Below, piece by piece: positions 1 through 6,875 of a stretch of 41,570 bases of DNA (its first letter is position 1; each line of letters begins with the position of its first letter). Under the pieces are notes generated by a model that saw only the letters and a list, made by a program, of their open reading frames with translations, was not told the origin of the DNA and made no database searches. The stretch lies in contig NZ_JACGCJ010000024.1 of NCBI RefSeq assembly GCF_021030645.1, positions 1 to 41,570 on the forward strand, given 5' to 3'. Position numbers and translations under genes: made by a program. This DNA is from Agrilactobacillus fermenti (GTDB taxonomy: Bacteria; Bacillota; Bacilli; Lactobacillales; Lactobacillaceae).

Positions 1-117
1 CCTCGGTTCGTGGGATTGAAAAGGTTACTACTGAAGCAGGAATTGCAATTATGGCAGCTAATCTGTTGAAATTGACCCTCAAGGTCAATGTTATTTTTAG
101 AAAATCAATCGTTAAAA

Positions 118-168
118 AAATAATCGTAGTTTTCAGATTCAATATCAGTCTGAAAACTACGATTATTT
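118..168. terminator. Bidirectional rho-independent terminator, perfect 20-bp stem
   Basis: AAATAATCGTAGTTTTCAGA (118-137) is perfectly complementary to 149-168 around an 11-base loop, with T-rich sequence on either side. It can end the transposase transcript on the plus strand and the three-gene bacteriocin operon on the minus strand, whose last gene stops at 245. Confidence 0.8.
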
Positions 169-176
169 TATTTTGC

Positions 177-196
177 GTGGCTTATGTCCCAGCCAC
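177..196. repeat. IS-end-like repeat, copy 1
   Basis: GTGGCTTATGTCCCAGCCAC can fold on itself (GTGGCT/AGCCAC). The first 16 bases recur in the same orientation at 1895-1910. The position just past the transposase fragment suggests it is the right end of that insertion sequence. Confidence 0.55.
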
Positions 197-244
197 TTTT
201 GACAGTAAGAATGCACCAACAAACAAGCTTGATGAATCTTACTA

Positions 245-430
245 TCATTCCTTCAGTTTAAAGTAGATAGATAAGCCAGAAAAAAGCAAGGTGAAAAGGA
301 ACAGAGCGCCGAATATAAAAAGACTGCTACTATCACTAAGAACGATGATATGATTTTTCTTAAGACTGGACAATATAGTTACTAATATCAGGCAAAAAAA
401 AGCCAGAATCATAAATGTATTTTTTTTCAT
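245..430 (-). CDS. Small two-helix membrane protein, candidate bacteriocin immunity protein
   Basis: 61 residues with two predicted membrane segments (about residues 5-22 and 36-56), a basic loop (KKNH) between them and a short KLKE tail. An AGAGG ribosome site lies 8 bases before the ATG at 430. It is the third and last gene of the minus-strand operon that starts with the circular-bacteriocin-like gene (818-1096), followed by the terminator at 118-168. Known circular bacteriocin clusters usually carry a small, basic, hydrophobic immunity protein near the structural gene. The immunity role here is inference from size, charge, topology and position; I recognise no specific family. Confidence 0.6.
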   Translation of the reverse strand: MKKNTFMILAFFCLILVTILSSLKKNHIIVLSDSSSLFIFGALFLFTLLFSGLSIYFKLKE

Positions 431-497
431 ATAGAACCTCTAAATTGTTTCTGCGAGTCGCTTATTTTATGGCAACCACATAAGGAAGCACTAAAGG

Positions 498-824
498 TCA
501 AATGCTAAATGCTGACAAAAGAATATCTGTAAAAAAGGGAAGCGTAAAGATAAAAGACGCCACTATGTTTTTAGTGATGGCTTGAAGGATCGCAAGGATG
601 AGAAGCGATCCTCCAAAGGAAATTAAAATAGAAACAATAGTCCAGCTGTTATGAAATAGCGAGAACAAAACGACGCTGATGAGCAACACTAAAGCCTTTG
701 GTAACATAGCCGTGAATAGTGGCACTTTAAAACGATAGTTGAAGATAATCAAAAGAAACTTACCGATCACGTACTGCAACAATACGCCCAGAAAAGTGAA
801 GATGAAGGAGAATCCAATCACCAA
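498..824 (-). CDS. Four-helix membrane protein of the bacteriocin operon
   Basis: About 108 residues, almost entirely hydrophobic, with four likely membrane helices (roughly 4-28, 38-58, 62-82, 86-106). Start candidates are TTG at 824 and GTG at 821. Both overlap the stop codon of the upstream bacteriocin gene, so translational coupling is likely. Circular bacteriocin clusters normally have a polytopic membrane protein directly after the structural gene, involved in maturation, export or immunity. The protein is shorter than the usual SpoIIM/DUF95 component, and I cannot place it in a named family. Confidence 0.65.
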   Translation of the reverse strand: MVIGFSFIFTFLGVLLQYVIGKFLLIIFNYRFKVPLFTAMLPKALVLLISVVLFSLFHNSWTIVSILISFGGSLLILAILQAITKNIVASFIFTLPFFTDILLSAFSI

Positions 825-1096
825 AGAGCGACTTGGCCTTTTGCCTTTTTCTTTAGCATATACGGAACTACGGAAACGATTCCTGAAGAAATGGCTCCAA
901 CTCCAGTTAAAGCTGCCACAATTGAAACAACAGCAACGGCAGTTTGGTATGCCTGAATAATGTTAACAACTCTTGTAGCTGTTTCAGTAGAGATTCCAAG
1001 TGTTGTTGCAACAGCAGGGCCATAACTGAGTAAGAGTGTCAGAGCAAAAATAAAACCTAAAATAGCAGTCAGAACAACAAAGAAACGGGTATCCAT
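818..1096 (-). CDS. Probable circular bacteriocin precursor (AS-48/circularin/uberolysin-like)
   Basis: 92 residues. The first ~28-32 are a hydrophobic leader (MDTRFFVVLTAILGF...). The rest is an Ala/Val/Ile/Gly-rich helical core with a basic patch (KKKAKG) and a C-terminal Trp. The core start ATTLGISTETATRVVNII aligns by eye with the start of circularin A (LGVQTAAATTIVNVI), and the end KGQVALW with uberolysin (KAQAVIW). If cleavage is before LGIST the ring would have 60 residues; before VATT, 64. Members of this family are cut and joined head to tail. Two membrane-protein genes follow. No DUF95 or ABC-transporter gene is in the window. The ATG at 1096 has a poor ribosome site; see the separate frame finding. 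Confidence 0.75.
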   Translation of the reverse strand: MDTRFFVVLTAILGFIFALTLLLSYGPAVATTLGISTETATRVVNIIQAYQTAVAVVSIVAALTGVGAISSGIVSVVPYMLKKKAKGQVALW

Positions 1097-1184
1097 TTTT
1101 TAGTGAAAGTCATACCTTTTTTCTTCCTTCGAGGATGGTGCTTCTCCCGAATTATGATGATCGGTGAAAATTTTTGACAACTCC

Positions 1185-1198
1185 AATAAGCGCTTACA
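1185..1198 (-). promoter_or_regulatory. cre (CcpA) site upstream of the bacteriocin operon
   Basis: Minus strand TGTAAGCGCTTATT differs only at its last bases from the consensus TGWAANCGNTNWCA. It lies about 14 bases downstream of the putative -10 (1212-1217), where CcpA binding would block transcription. This suggests carbon-catabolite control of the operon. Confidence 0.55.
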
Positions 1199-1211
1199 AA
1201 TTAACATGGCT

Positions 1212-1237
1212 ATTATAAAGTTGTCAAGAATCTTGAC
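1212..1237 (-). promoter_or_regulatory. Putative bacteriocin promoter with dyad operator
   Basis: On the minus strand a TATAAT (1217 to 1212) is preceded by the perfect dyad GTCAAGAATCTTGAC (1223-1237), which sits in place of a good -35 box. A second TTGACAAC motif occurs at 1174-1181 on the plus strand. The arrangement fits a promoter that needs or is blocked by a dimeric regulator; no regulator gene is in sight. Confidence 0.4.
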
Positions 1238-1286
1238 TTGTTTAAACGGGATATGTGAACGCAACTGGTCATCATATACTTATCCA

Positions 1287-1439
1287 TTAAAGGTATATAA
1301 ATACCAAAGGCTTAATCTGAAAAGATGGGGGATTTATGAACAAGGGCAAGACAATGCCAACAAAGGTATCGCTGTCGTGTTTGGCTTTGATTTCCTGTTG
1401 GCGTTTGATGAGTTGGTCGATCGTGATTTCTCCGTCCAT
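1287..1439 (-). pseudogene. 5' fragment of an unrecognised gene on the IS-bounded patch
   Basis: ATG at 1439 has an AAGGAA ribosome site 6 bases upstream. The product begins MDGEITIDQLIKRQQEIK and continues to VGIVLPLFI, after which the frame degenerates and stops after 50 residues. It follows the fragment ending at 1463 on the same strand by 23 bases, as genes in one operon would. I do not recognise the family; the gene looks truncated at the bacteriocin side. Confidence 0.35.
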
Positions 1440-1462
1440 GGTAAAGTTCCTTCTAAACTTAT

Positions 1463-1900
1463 TTAACCGGCTTTGTGAATTCCTGCAATTTGTTCATAGC
1501 GTTTGGTAAGTTTTGTTAAACGGGCTTCTTCACGTTGCGTGAATTGGCTAGATTGTGCTTTGTTCCGTAGTTGGGTTAATTCAATCGCAACGGTCAAACG
1601 TTCTTGACGGTATTTCTTTTGTTGTTTAGCCAGCTCGTTTTTGTTTAAGTTGAGCGGGTTCAAGTAACTTGGCAGATCCGCAATCTTCTTGTCCCGACTG
1701 ATGACATGTTGCGTGGCCGCACGCTTTTCTCCTAGGCTTAACTCGCCGTTATGCTTGGTATTCTCTAACTTCTCCCATTCACCTTGAGAGAAATCGTTTT
1801 TATCCTCGACTTCCTTTTTCCAGGTAAAAGTATAGCCAACAACAGGACGGTCATGGCCTTTTCCATAGTTTTTTTTAACAGTTAGACCTGGAAAGTGGCT
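1463..1900 (-). pseudogene. 3' fragment of an unrecognised gene, cut by an IS end
   Basis: The minus-strand frame is open from the IS-end repeat at 1895-1914 to a stop at 1463. It contains GHDRPVVGYTFTWKKEVED and a Lys/Gln/Arg-rich, probably coiled-coil tail (NKNELAKQQKKYRQERL). No start codon with a ribosome site is seen at the 5' side, where the frame simply runs into the IS sequence. The charged C-terminus is typical of plasmid mobilisation or replication proteins, but I cannot name the family. A shorter translation from an internal Met at 1663 (66 residues) is possible but lacks a convincing ribosome site. Confidence 0.5.
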
Positions 1901-1914
1901 TATGTCCCAGACAC
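1895..1914. repeat. IS-end-like repeat, copy 2
   Basis: GTGGCTTATGTCCCAGACAC matches 177-196 at 19 of 20 positions, in the same orientation. A more degenerate version (TGTTCCAGCTACTTT) follows at 1944-1958. The two good copies bracket the 1.7-kb patch with the bacteriocin operon. No transposase body adjoins this copy, so it is a relic. Confidence 0.5.
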
Positions 1915-1969
1915 ATTTTTTTGTTTGAGTATAAAAATACTTTTGTTCCAGCTACTTTATTTTAGCTAA

Positions 1970-1987
1970 AATTTATACGGATAAATA
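1970..1987 (+). promoter_or_regulatory. Operator-like motif shared with the second acetyltransferase
   Basis: AATTTATACGGATAAATA, with the imperfect dyad TTTAT-ACGG-ATAAA, lies 61 bases before the start of the acetyltransferase at 2049. The same 18 bases with one change stand at 21218-21235, 57 bases before the paralogous gene at 21293. Confidence 0.45.
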
Positions 1988-2048
1988 TGATAAAATGATT
2001 TAGATGCTAAATTAACTTAAATAAATCGACGCATAAGGAGACCTATTC

Positions 2049-2606
2049 ATGGCAAAATCAGAAAAAGCTAAGATGTTGGTTAATGAACAGTATTTAAATA
2101 CAGATCCAGAACTAGCTTTAGATCGACGACATACGCGTTTATTAATTAATGAGTTTAATCAAGTTGTTAAGACGGATGCTGCCGCCGGGCAAAGAATTTT
2201 AAAGCAATTATTTGCCAAAACGGGCACTAAAATTAATATTCAGCCGGATTTTCATTGTGATTATGGCTATACTGTTGAAATTGGGGAGAACTTTTTTGCC
2301 AACTATAATTGTGTTTTGATCGATGTTGGTAAAATAACGATCGGCGATAACTGTCTTTTTGGGCCTGGCGTTCATATCTATTCGGTTAATCATCCCCTTG
2401 ATCCTGAGTTGCGTAATGCTAATTATGAGTTTCCGAAACCAGTGACGATTGGTAATAATGTCTGGATCGGTGGTTCAGCTGTCATCGTACCCGGCGTCAC
2501 GCTGGGTAATAATGTGACTGTGGCTGCTGGTGCGGTAGTGACCAAGTCTTTTGGTGATAATGTGGTTATCGGCGGTAATCCAGCTCGGGTGCTTAAGTCA
2601 ATTTAA
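2049..2606 (+). CDS. maa: Maltose/galactoside O-acetyltransferase (LacA/Maa family)
   Basis: 185 residues, the usual length. It transfers acetyl from acetyl-CoA to the 6-OH of a sugar in the cytoplasm. The N-terminal ~55 residues form the Maa cap (NTDPELALDRRHTR). The rest is a left-handed beta-helix of hexapeptide repeats (IGDNCLFGPGV, IGNNVWIGGSAVIVPGVTLG). The catalytic His is His115 (YSVNHPLDPE), the same number as in E. coli LacA. An AAGGAGA site precedes the ATG. It is monocistronic, with its own promoter region carrying the motif at 1970-1987. A paralogue sits at 21293-21859. The acceptor sugar cannot be read from the sequence. Confidence 0.88.
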   Translation: MAKSEKAKMLVNEQYLNTDPELALDRRHTRLLINEFNQVVKTDAAAGQRILKQLFAKTGTKINIQPDFHCDYGYTVEIGENFFANYNCVLIDVGKITIGDNCLFGPGVHIYSVNHPLDPELRNANYEFPKPVTIGNNVWIGGSAVIVPGVTLGNNVTVAAGAVVTKSFGDNVVIGGNPARVLKSI

Positions 2607-2678
2607 AAGCAAAATCAACTCGTCTTTTAGCAACCTAGGTTATAATAAAGGTAATTATAATTTAGGGGGTTATGTTTA

Positions 2679-3824
2679 ATGGGTGTGTTTTCTGAAACAG
2701 ACAAAGTAAAGTTATTGACTGATTTGGTAGCGATTCCATCAGTTAATGATTATGAACAAAAAGTTGCTGAATATTTAAAGGATTTGTTGGCTAAATATGA
2801 TATTACGGCAAAATTAATTCCAATCACAGCCACACGGGCAGACTTAGTTGCCGAAATTGGTTCCGGTCAGCCGGTGCTTGGTATTTCCGGGCATATGGAT
2901 GTTGTCGCTCCTGGAGATCAAGCTAAATGGGCCAGTGATCCCTTCAAGCTGACGGAAACTGATGGCCGTTTGGTGGGCCGTGGTGCTGACGATATGAAAT
3001 CCGGACTTGCAGCAATGGTCATGGCTTTGATCGAGTTGAAGGCACAAGGTCTACCTAAAAATGGGACCATTCGATTGATGGCAACTGCCGGTGAAGAGGT
3101 CGGTGAACAAGGTTCCCAAGTCTTCTATGAAAAAGGCTATATGCAGGATGTAGCAGCATTGATCATTGGCGAACCCTCTGGTTATAATATTGTTTATGCA
3201 CACAAGGGCTCGGTAGATATTCGCTTAACTTCTCATGGTAAGGCAGCACATAGTTCCATGCCATCCATGGGCTATAACGCAATCGATCCTTTGTTGAATT
3301 TACTGCATGAAGCCAATGGTATTTTCCGTGAAGATACGCGGGAGAATTCAGCACTAGGGAAGTTAAGTTTTAATACGACTATCTTCCAAGGCGGCAATCA
3401 AGTCAATTCTATTCCTGAACAAGCTGTTGCTGAGATTAATGTTCGGACGATTCCTGAATTTGATAATGATGAAGTTGAGAAGATCATGAAACAATTAGTG
3501 CAAACACAAAACGATGCCGGTGCGAAAATTGATTTGGATATTTATATGTCGCAATCGTCCGTACAAGCACCTGGAGATTCAAAACTAGTTCAGTTAGCTA
3601 GCCAAATTGGGGCAAAATATGCGGGTGAATCAGTTCCGGCAGGTGTGATTCCGGCGGTTACTGATGCTTCTAACTTGTTAAAAGATAAAGCTGCTGATTT
3701 TCCGATGATCGTTTTTGGACCGGGTAATAATTCAGCCCACCAAGTCGATGAATATGTAGACAAACAGATGTATTTAGACTTTAGTGCGCTGTATGTTGAC
3801 TTGTTTAAGGCTTATTTTGAGTAA
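2679..3824 (+). CDS. dapE: M20 family ArgE/DapE deacylase (succinyl-diaminopimelate desuccinylase-like)
   Basis: 381 residues, full length for the family. It is a di-zinc amidohydrolase that removes an acyl group from N-acyl-diaminopimelate or a related N-acyl amino acid. Visible metal and catalytic residues: His72 and Asp74 in SGHMDVVAPGD, Asp104 in GRGADDMKSG, the Glu139-Glu140 pair in GEEVGEQG, Glu165 in GEPSG and the C-terminal His in NNSAHQVDEY. A dimerisation domain occupies about residues 180-290. The ribosome site is TAGGGGG. ArgJ encoded at 37214-38428 already recycles acetyl groups, so an ArgE role is not needed here; DapE in lysine/peptidoglycan synthesis is the better guess. The gene stands alone and is followed by two terminators. 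Confidence 0.82.
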   Translation: MGVFSETDKVKLLTDLVAIPSVNDYEQKVAEYLKDLLAKYDITAKLIPITATRADLVAEIGSGQPVLGISGHMDVVAPGDQAKWASDPFKLTETDGRLVGRGADDMKSGLAAMVMALIELKAQGLPKNGTIRLMATAGEEVGEQGSQVFYEKGYMQDVAALIIGEPSGYNIVYAHKGSVDIRLTSHGKAAHSSMPSMGYNAIDPLLNLLHEANGIFREDTRENSALGKLSFNTTIFQGGNQVNSIPEQAVAEINVRTIPEFDNDEVEKIMKQLVQTQNDAGAKIDLDIYMSQSSVQAPGDSKLVQLASQIGAKYAGESVPAGVIPAVTDASNLLKDKAADFPMIVFGPGNNSAHQVDEYVDKQMYLDFSALYVDLFKAYFE

Positions 3825-3864
3825 TAGTTGCGTTACAATAAAAGCATTTAAATGATTCAGTGAC

Positions 3865-3952
3865 TTTGGCACACGTTTAAAATTTAATTTGTTCGCAAAA
3901 CAAAAGGTGGCTGAAAGCAAAACGTTAGTTTTATTCTTCAGCCATTTTTTTT
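3865..3952 (+). repeat. Intergenic repeat with terminator hairpin, copy 1
   Basis: The element runs TTGGCACACGTTTAAA, then TTGTTCGCAAA, then GGCTGAA-loop-TTCAGCC and a T run. It ends the deacylase transcript. A second copy at 41196-41280 has the same flanks and stem, but its loop sequence is the reverse complement of the loop here (AAGCAAAACGTTAGTTTTAT). Confidence 0.7.
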
Positions 3953-4006
3953 AATCAACAAACAATTATTTAAGTCTATTCGTGCATTAAATATTAAGGC
4001 ATAACT

Positions 4007-4064
4007 AAACTAGATCTGTTGACGTCAGGTGCTTCAATACACCCTGATCAACAGATCTAGTTTT
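4007..4064. terminator. Bidirectional terminator between the deacylase and glycerol dehydrogenase
   Basis: AAACTAGATCTGTTGA (4007-4022) pairs perfectly with 4048-4063, and the inner CAGG/CCTG extends the stem. It separates the convergent genes ending at 3824 and 4105. T-rich tails are short, so the strength is uncertain. Confidence 0.65.
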
Positions 4065-4104
4065 GATATTTCTAAATTTTCTCTAGTAATTTTTCCAAAT
4101 TAAT

Positions 4105-5199
4105 TTACGCCAAATTCTTCGAATATTGATCTAAGGCAATTAGTGCACTAGCCACGTCATCTGCCGTGACTGCAAATGGCATTTCGTGAATGGTTTCACC
4201 TTCTTGCGTAGCTAATTTACCAACTTTTAACAAATCATCATAACTGGCATCGGCAAGTTTCATATCTGCTAGTGTGGTCGGCAACTTCAACGCACGATAA
4301 AATCTAATAAATTTATCTAAAGTTGATTTGGGCTTATTTTCTAAAATCAATTGGGTTAAAGTGCCATAAGCTACTTTTTCGCCATGAGTCAGTTTATGGA
4401 TATCGCCATGCAATGCGGTAAATCCGTTATGAATGGCATGAGCTGCTGCTAAACCACAGCTTTCAAAACCGATACCGCTCAATAAAGTGTTGGCTTCTAC
4501 GACTGCTTCCAGTGCGGCAGTGACGACCTTACCACGACAGGCTTCAATGGCTTGAAGACCATAGGCAAAATTAGTGGCTTCACATTTGGCCGCGATGGCT
4601 TCTGCGGCTAATGTCGGTTTACCGCCAGCCATTGTATTGCCATGTTTTTGAATCACAGCCTGACCTTCAACCCAGGTTGCTAAAGCATCTGCGATCCCAC
4701 TGGCTAGCAAGTGAACTGGGGCTTTACTGATGACCTGGGTGTCTACAAGTACCAAATCAGGGTTCTTCTTATAGAAAATATAACGATCAAAAACGCCATC
4801 ATCACTATAAATCACAGATAACGCAGAAGTTGGTGCGTCTGTGGAAGCAACAGTAGGCAAGATACCGACAGGTAAAGTTAGTTTATCTGCAATGGCTTTG
4901 GCAGCATCAATGGTTTTACCACCGCCCAAGCCTAAAATGACATCACATTTTTCGGATTTGGCAATATCACTGACCCGTTGGATCTCGCTATCAGAAGCTT
5001 CCCCATTAAATGGCACATGTGTCGTTATTAAATCTGCTGTTTTTAAATGTTGGTCAAAATCTTGACCTACGATTTGCCAAACATTATCATCACAAAGCAA
5101 TAACGGTTTTTCGCCCAAGTCTTTAATGTGTTGAACGCCCGAAAACAGTACGCCTTTGCCTTGAACATAGCGAGAAGGACTGGCATAAATTCTTTCCAT
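4105..5199 (-). CDS. gldA: Glycerol dehydrogenase, NAD-dependent, iron/zinc family
   Basis: 364 residues, standard for GldA. It oxidises glycerol to dihydroxyacetone with NAD+, or runs in reverse, in the cytoplasm. The NAD-binding loop is [13 protein letters not shown] (residues 90-102). Metal ligands are Asp171 (GIADALATW), His254 (AAHAIHNG) and His272 (THGEKVAYG), as in Bacillus GldA. A GGAGG site lies 11 bases before the ATG at 5199. It is a single gene between a convergent terminator and a Rex-like operator in its leader, which would tie expression to the NADH/NAD+ ratio. Other polyol substrates are possible. Confidence 0.88.
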   Translation of the reverse strand: MERIYASPSRYVQGKGVLFSGVQHIKDLGEKPLLLCDDNVWQIVGQDFDQHLKTADLITTHVPFNGEASDSEIQRVSDIAKSEKCDVILGLGGGKTIDAAKAIADKLTLPVGILPTVASTDAPTSALSVIYSDDGVFDRYIFYKKNPDLVLVDTQVISKAPVHLLASGIADALATWVEGQAVIQKHGNTMAGGKPTLAAEAIAAKCEATNFAYGLQAIEACRGKVVTAALEAVVEANTLLSGIGFESCGLAAAHAIHNGFTALHGDIHKLTHGEKVAYGTLTQLILENKPKSTLDKFIRFYRALKLPTTLADMKLADASYDDLLKVGKLATQEGETIHEMPFAVTADDVASALIALDQYSKNLA

Positions 5200-5225
5200 A
5201 AGTAAAGGACCTCCATAAAATAATA

Positions 5226-5243
5226 TTGTGATTTATTACACAA
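5226..5243. promoter_or_regulatory. Rex-like redox operator upstream of gldA
   Basis: TTGTGATTTATTACACAA matches the Rex consensus TTGTGAAN4TTCACAA at all but two inner positions, and it is embedded in a longer dyad (5217-5252, 14-base arms AAAATAATATTGTG). It lies about 20 bases downstream of a possible -10 (TATACT, minus strand 5269-5264), between promoter and ribosome site. Rex releases DNA when NADH is high. Confidence 0.6.
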
Positions 5244-5355
5244 TATTATTTTACGCCATTGCTAGTATAATTAGTAGTTTTTAGCACGTCGACCTTTTAT
5301 TGTAGACGTATCTCACGGACAATAGTAGGGGACGATTGTTAGAACAGCTGCTATT

Positions 5356-6675
5356 TTACTTCGAAAAGTCAACGTTCTTAGTTTCTTTAGTGGTTAATAA
5401 TGAGACTAAGCAGGCTAGACCCATGACGGCTAGATAGTAGCCAACAGCTTTGACACCCCAAGTAGCAGCTAGTGCTGTGGCAATAGTTGGGGCAAAGGCA
5501 GCACCAACAATGGAAGCCATATTATAAGAGATACCCGCTCCGGAATAGCGCACTTTAGTTGAGAATAATTCCGGCAGCAAAGCACCAACTGGGCCAAAAG
5601 CCATGCCCATGATCACAAAACCTAAGACTAGGAATGCGACGGCACCAGCAAAATTTTGATGGCCAGAAAGCATATAAGGGAATAAGAAAGCAAAGACGAC
5701 CATACCAACAGCAGAAGCAAGCAAAATGGTGCGCCGGCCTAATTTATCAGCTACGTGAGAAGCACCTAAAATGAAGACGGCAAAAACGATGATGGTTGCC
5801 ATTAAGAGAGATAAATATTGTCGATTTGAGAAACCTAATTTACCTGTTGCAAAGGTCAAAGACCAAGTTGTTAGCAGATAAAATAAGGTATAAGTACCAC
5901 TCATTAAGAAGGTACCTTGTAAAATCTGCCGCCAAGAGTTCTTGAAAACGACTTTTAAAGGTGATTTAGTGACGGCTTTCTTTTGTTGTGCCAGCCGAAA
6001 GACGGGTGTTTCTTGCATCCGTTCTCGAACCCAAAAGCCAACTAAGACTAAGATAGAAGAAACTAAAAATGGGATCCGCCAGCCAAAAGCCGTCATTTGT
6101 GCTGGTGATAGGAACGATTCAAGGACAAAGAAGAGACCATTACAGAGGAAGAAGCCTAAGGGTGCGCCTAATTCTGGGAAAGCACCATATAAGGCCCGCC
6201 GATTTTCAGGGGCATTTTCGGTAGCCACTAACGCAGCGCCAGACCATTCCCCACCAAGACCAATGCCTTGCACAAAGCGGCAAAGGCACAGCAGTGCGAT
6301 GGCAAACATACCAAAAGTGTTAAAGCCAGGAAGTACCCCAATCAAAACGGTAGAACAACCCATTAATAATAGCGAGAATACTAAGGTTCTCTTACGACCA
6401 ATTTTATCGCCAAAATGGCCGAAGATAAAGGATCCTAAGGGTCTGGAAATGAACGCTACACCAAAAGTTAAAAGACTTAAGATCGTGGCGATCGTTGGCG
6501 TCACCTCAGGGAAAAATACTTTAGGAAAATATGTAGCAGCGGCGGTACCATAAGCATAAAAGTCGAAAAATTCGATGGCGGTGCCAATCATAGAAGCCAA
6601 AATAACAGTACGCACCGAGTCTCTTTTAAGCGTTAATTTTTTAGGTTCACTGACAACAGTAGTGGTTGATTCCAT
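5356..6675 (-). CDS. MFS transporter, metabolite:H+ symporter (MHS) type
   Basis: 439 residues from the ATG at 6675, chosen because GGAAG lies 10 bases upstream; an upstream in-frame ATG at 6729 has no good ribosome site. Twelve membrane helices are expected. Helix 1 starts ASMIGTAIEFFDFYAYG, and the motif GHFGDKIGRKRTLV in loop 2-3 and GGEWSGAALVATENAP in helix 5 are typical of the MHS branch (ShiA, ProP, KgtP). Substrates in this branch are organic acids, betaine or proline; none can be assigned here. It is transcribed from a long leader that carries an 18-codon Ile-rich peptide and a terminator/antiterminator (6784-6932), so uptake may respond to isoleucine supply. Confidence 0.82.
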   Translation of the reverse strand: MESTTTVVSEPKKLTLKRDSVRTVILASMIGTAIEFFDFYAYGTAAATYFPKVFFPEVTPTIATILSLLTFGVAFISRPLGSFIFGHFGDKIGRKRTLVFSLLLMGCSTVLIGVLPGFNTFGMFAIALLCLCRFVQGIGLGGEWSGAALVATENAPENRRALYGAFPELGAPLGFFLCNGLFFVLESFLSPAQMTAFGWRIPFLVSSILVLVGFWVRERMQETPVFRLAQQKKAVTKSPLKVVFKNSWRQILQGTFLMSGTYTLFYLLTTWSLTFATGKLGFSNRQYLSLLMATIIVFAVFILGASHVADKLGRRTILLASAVGMVVFAFLFPYMLSGHQNFAGAVAFLVLGFVIMGMAFGPVGALLPELFSTKVRYSGAGISYNMASIVGAAFAPTIATALAATWGVKAVGYYLAVMGLACLVSLLTTKETKNVDFSK

Positions 6676-6783
6676 ATTCCAAACACTTCCTTTTTTGAAT
6701 AGTTGCTTTGATAGATAGTTACAGAACAATTAGAAAAATAATAATATAATAGCGATAATCACCACCTTTCAGTAAATTAGTGT

Positions 6784-6819
6784 ATAAAAAAACCAAGAAC
6801 TGCTTCGCAGCTCTTGGTT
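6784..6819 (-). terminator. Rho-independent terminator inside the attenuator
   Basis: On the minus strand AACCAAGAGCTGC-GAA-GCAGTTCTTGGTT is a 13-bp stem with one G-T pair, followed directly by seven T. It lies about 110 bases before the transporter start, so it must be read through for the gene to be expressed. Confidence 0.85.
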
Positions 6820-6875
6820 GACTTGAACCAACGCCGCCCGCTTGTAAGTGCGGGCATCGAAAATATCAGCCCGCA

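Larger units (their letters stand above)
3..266 (+). pseudogene. C-terminal end of an IS1182-type transposase, cut by the window edge
   Basis: The frame is open from base 3 and reads RGIEKVTTEAGIAIMAANL, which resembles the usual C-terminal tail of IS1182-family transposases. The rest of the gene lies outside the window. The frame then runs through a hairpin and an IS-end-like sequence without a stop until base 266, so the natural stop is not obvious and the last ~45 codons are probably not transposase. The family call rests on recalled similarity of a short stretch; another DDE transposase is possible. Confidence 0.5.

Noticed and set aside
739-960. Plus-strand frame of 73 codons opposite the bacteriocin genes
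   Set aside because: No ribosome site and low-complexity Gln/Lys/Arg content; it is the complement of the bacteriocin and membrane-protein genes, whose frames have membrane character and coupled starts.
1164-1466. Plus-strand frame of 100 codons over the bacteriocin control region
   Set aside because: No ribosome site, no recognisable product, and it runs opposite two minus-strand fragments with better signals.
5942-6553. 203-codon plus-strand frame
   Set aside because: Antisense to the MHS transporter; its basic, Pro/Thr/Lys-rich translation is typical of a complement of membrane-protein codons.
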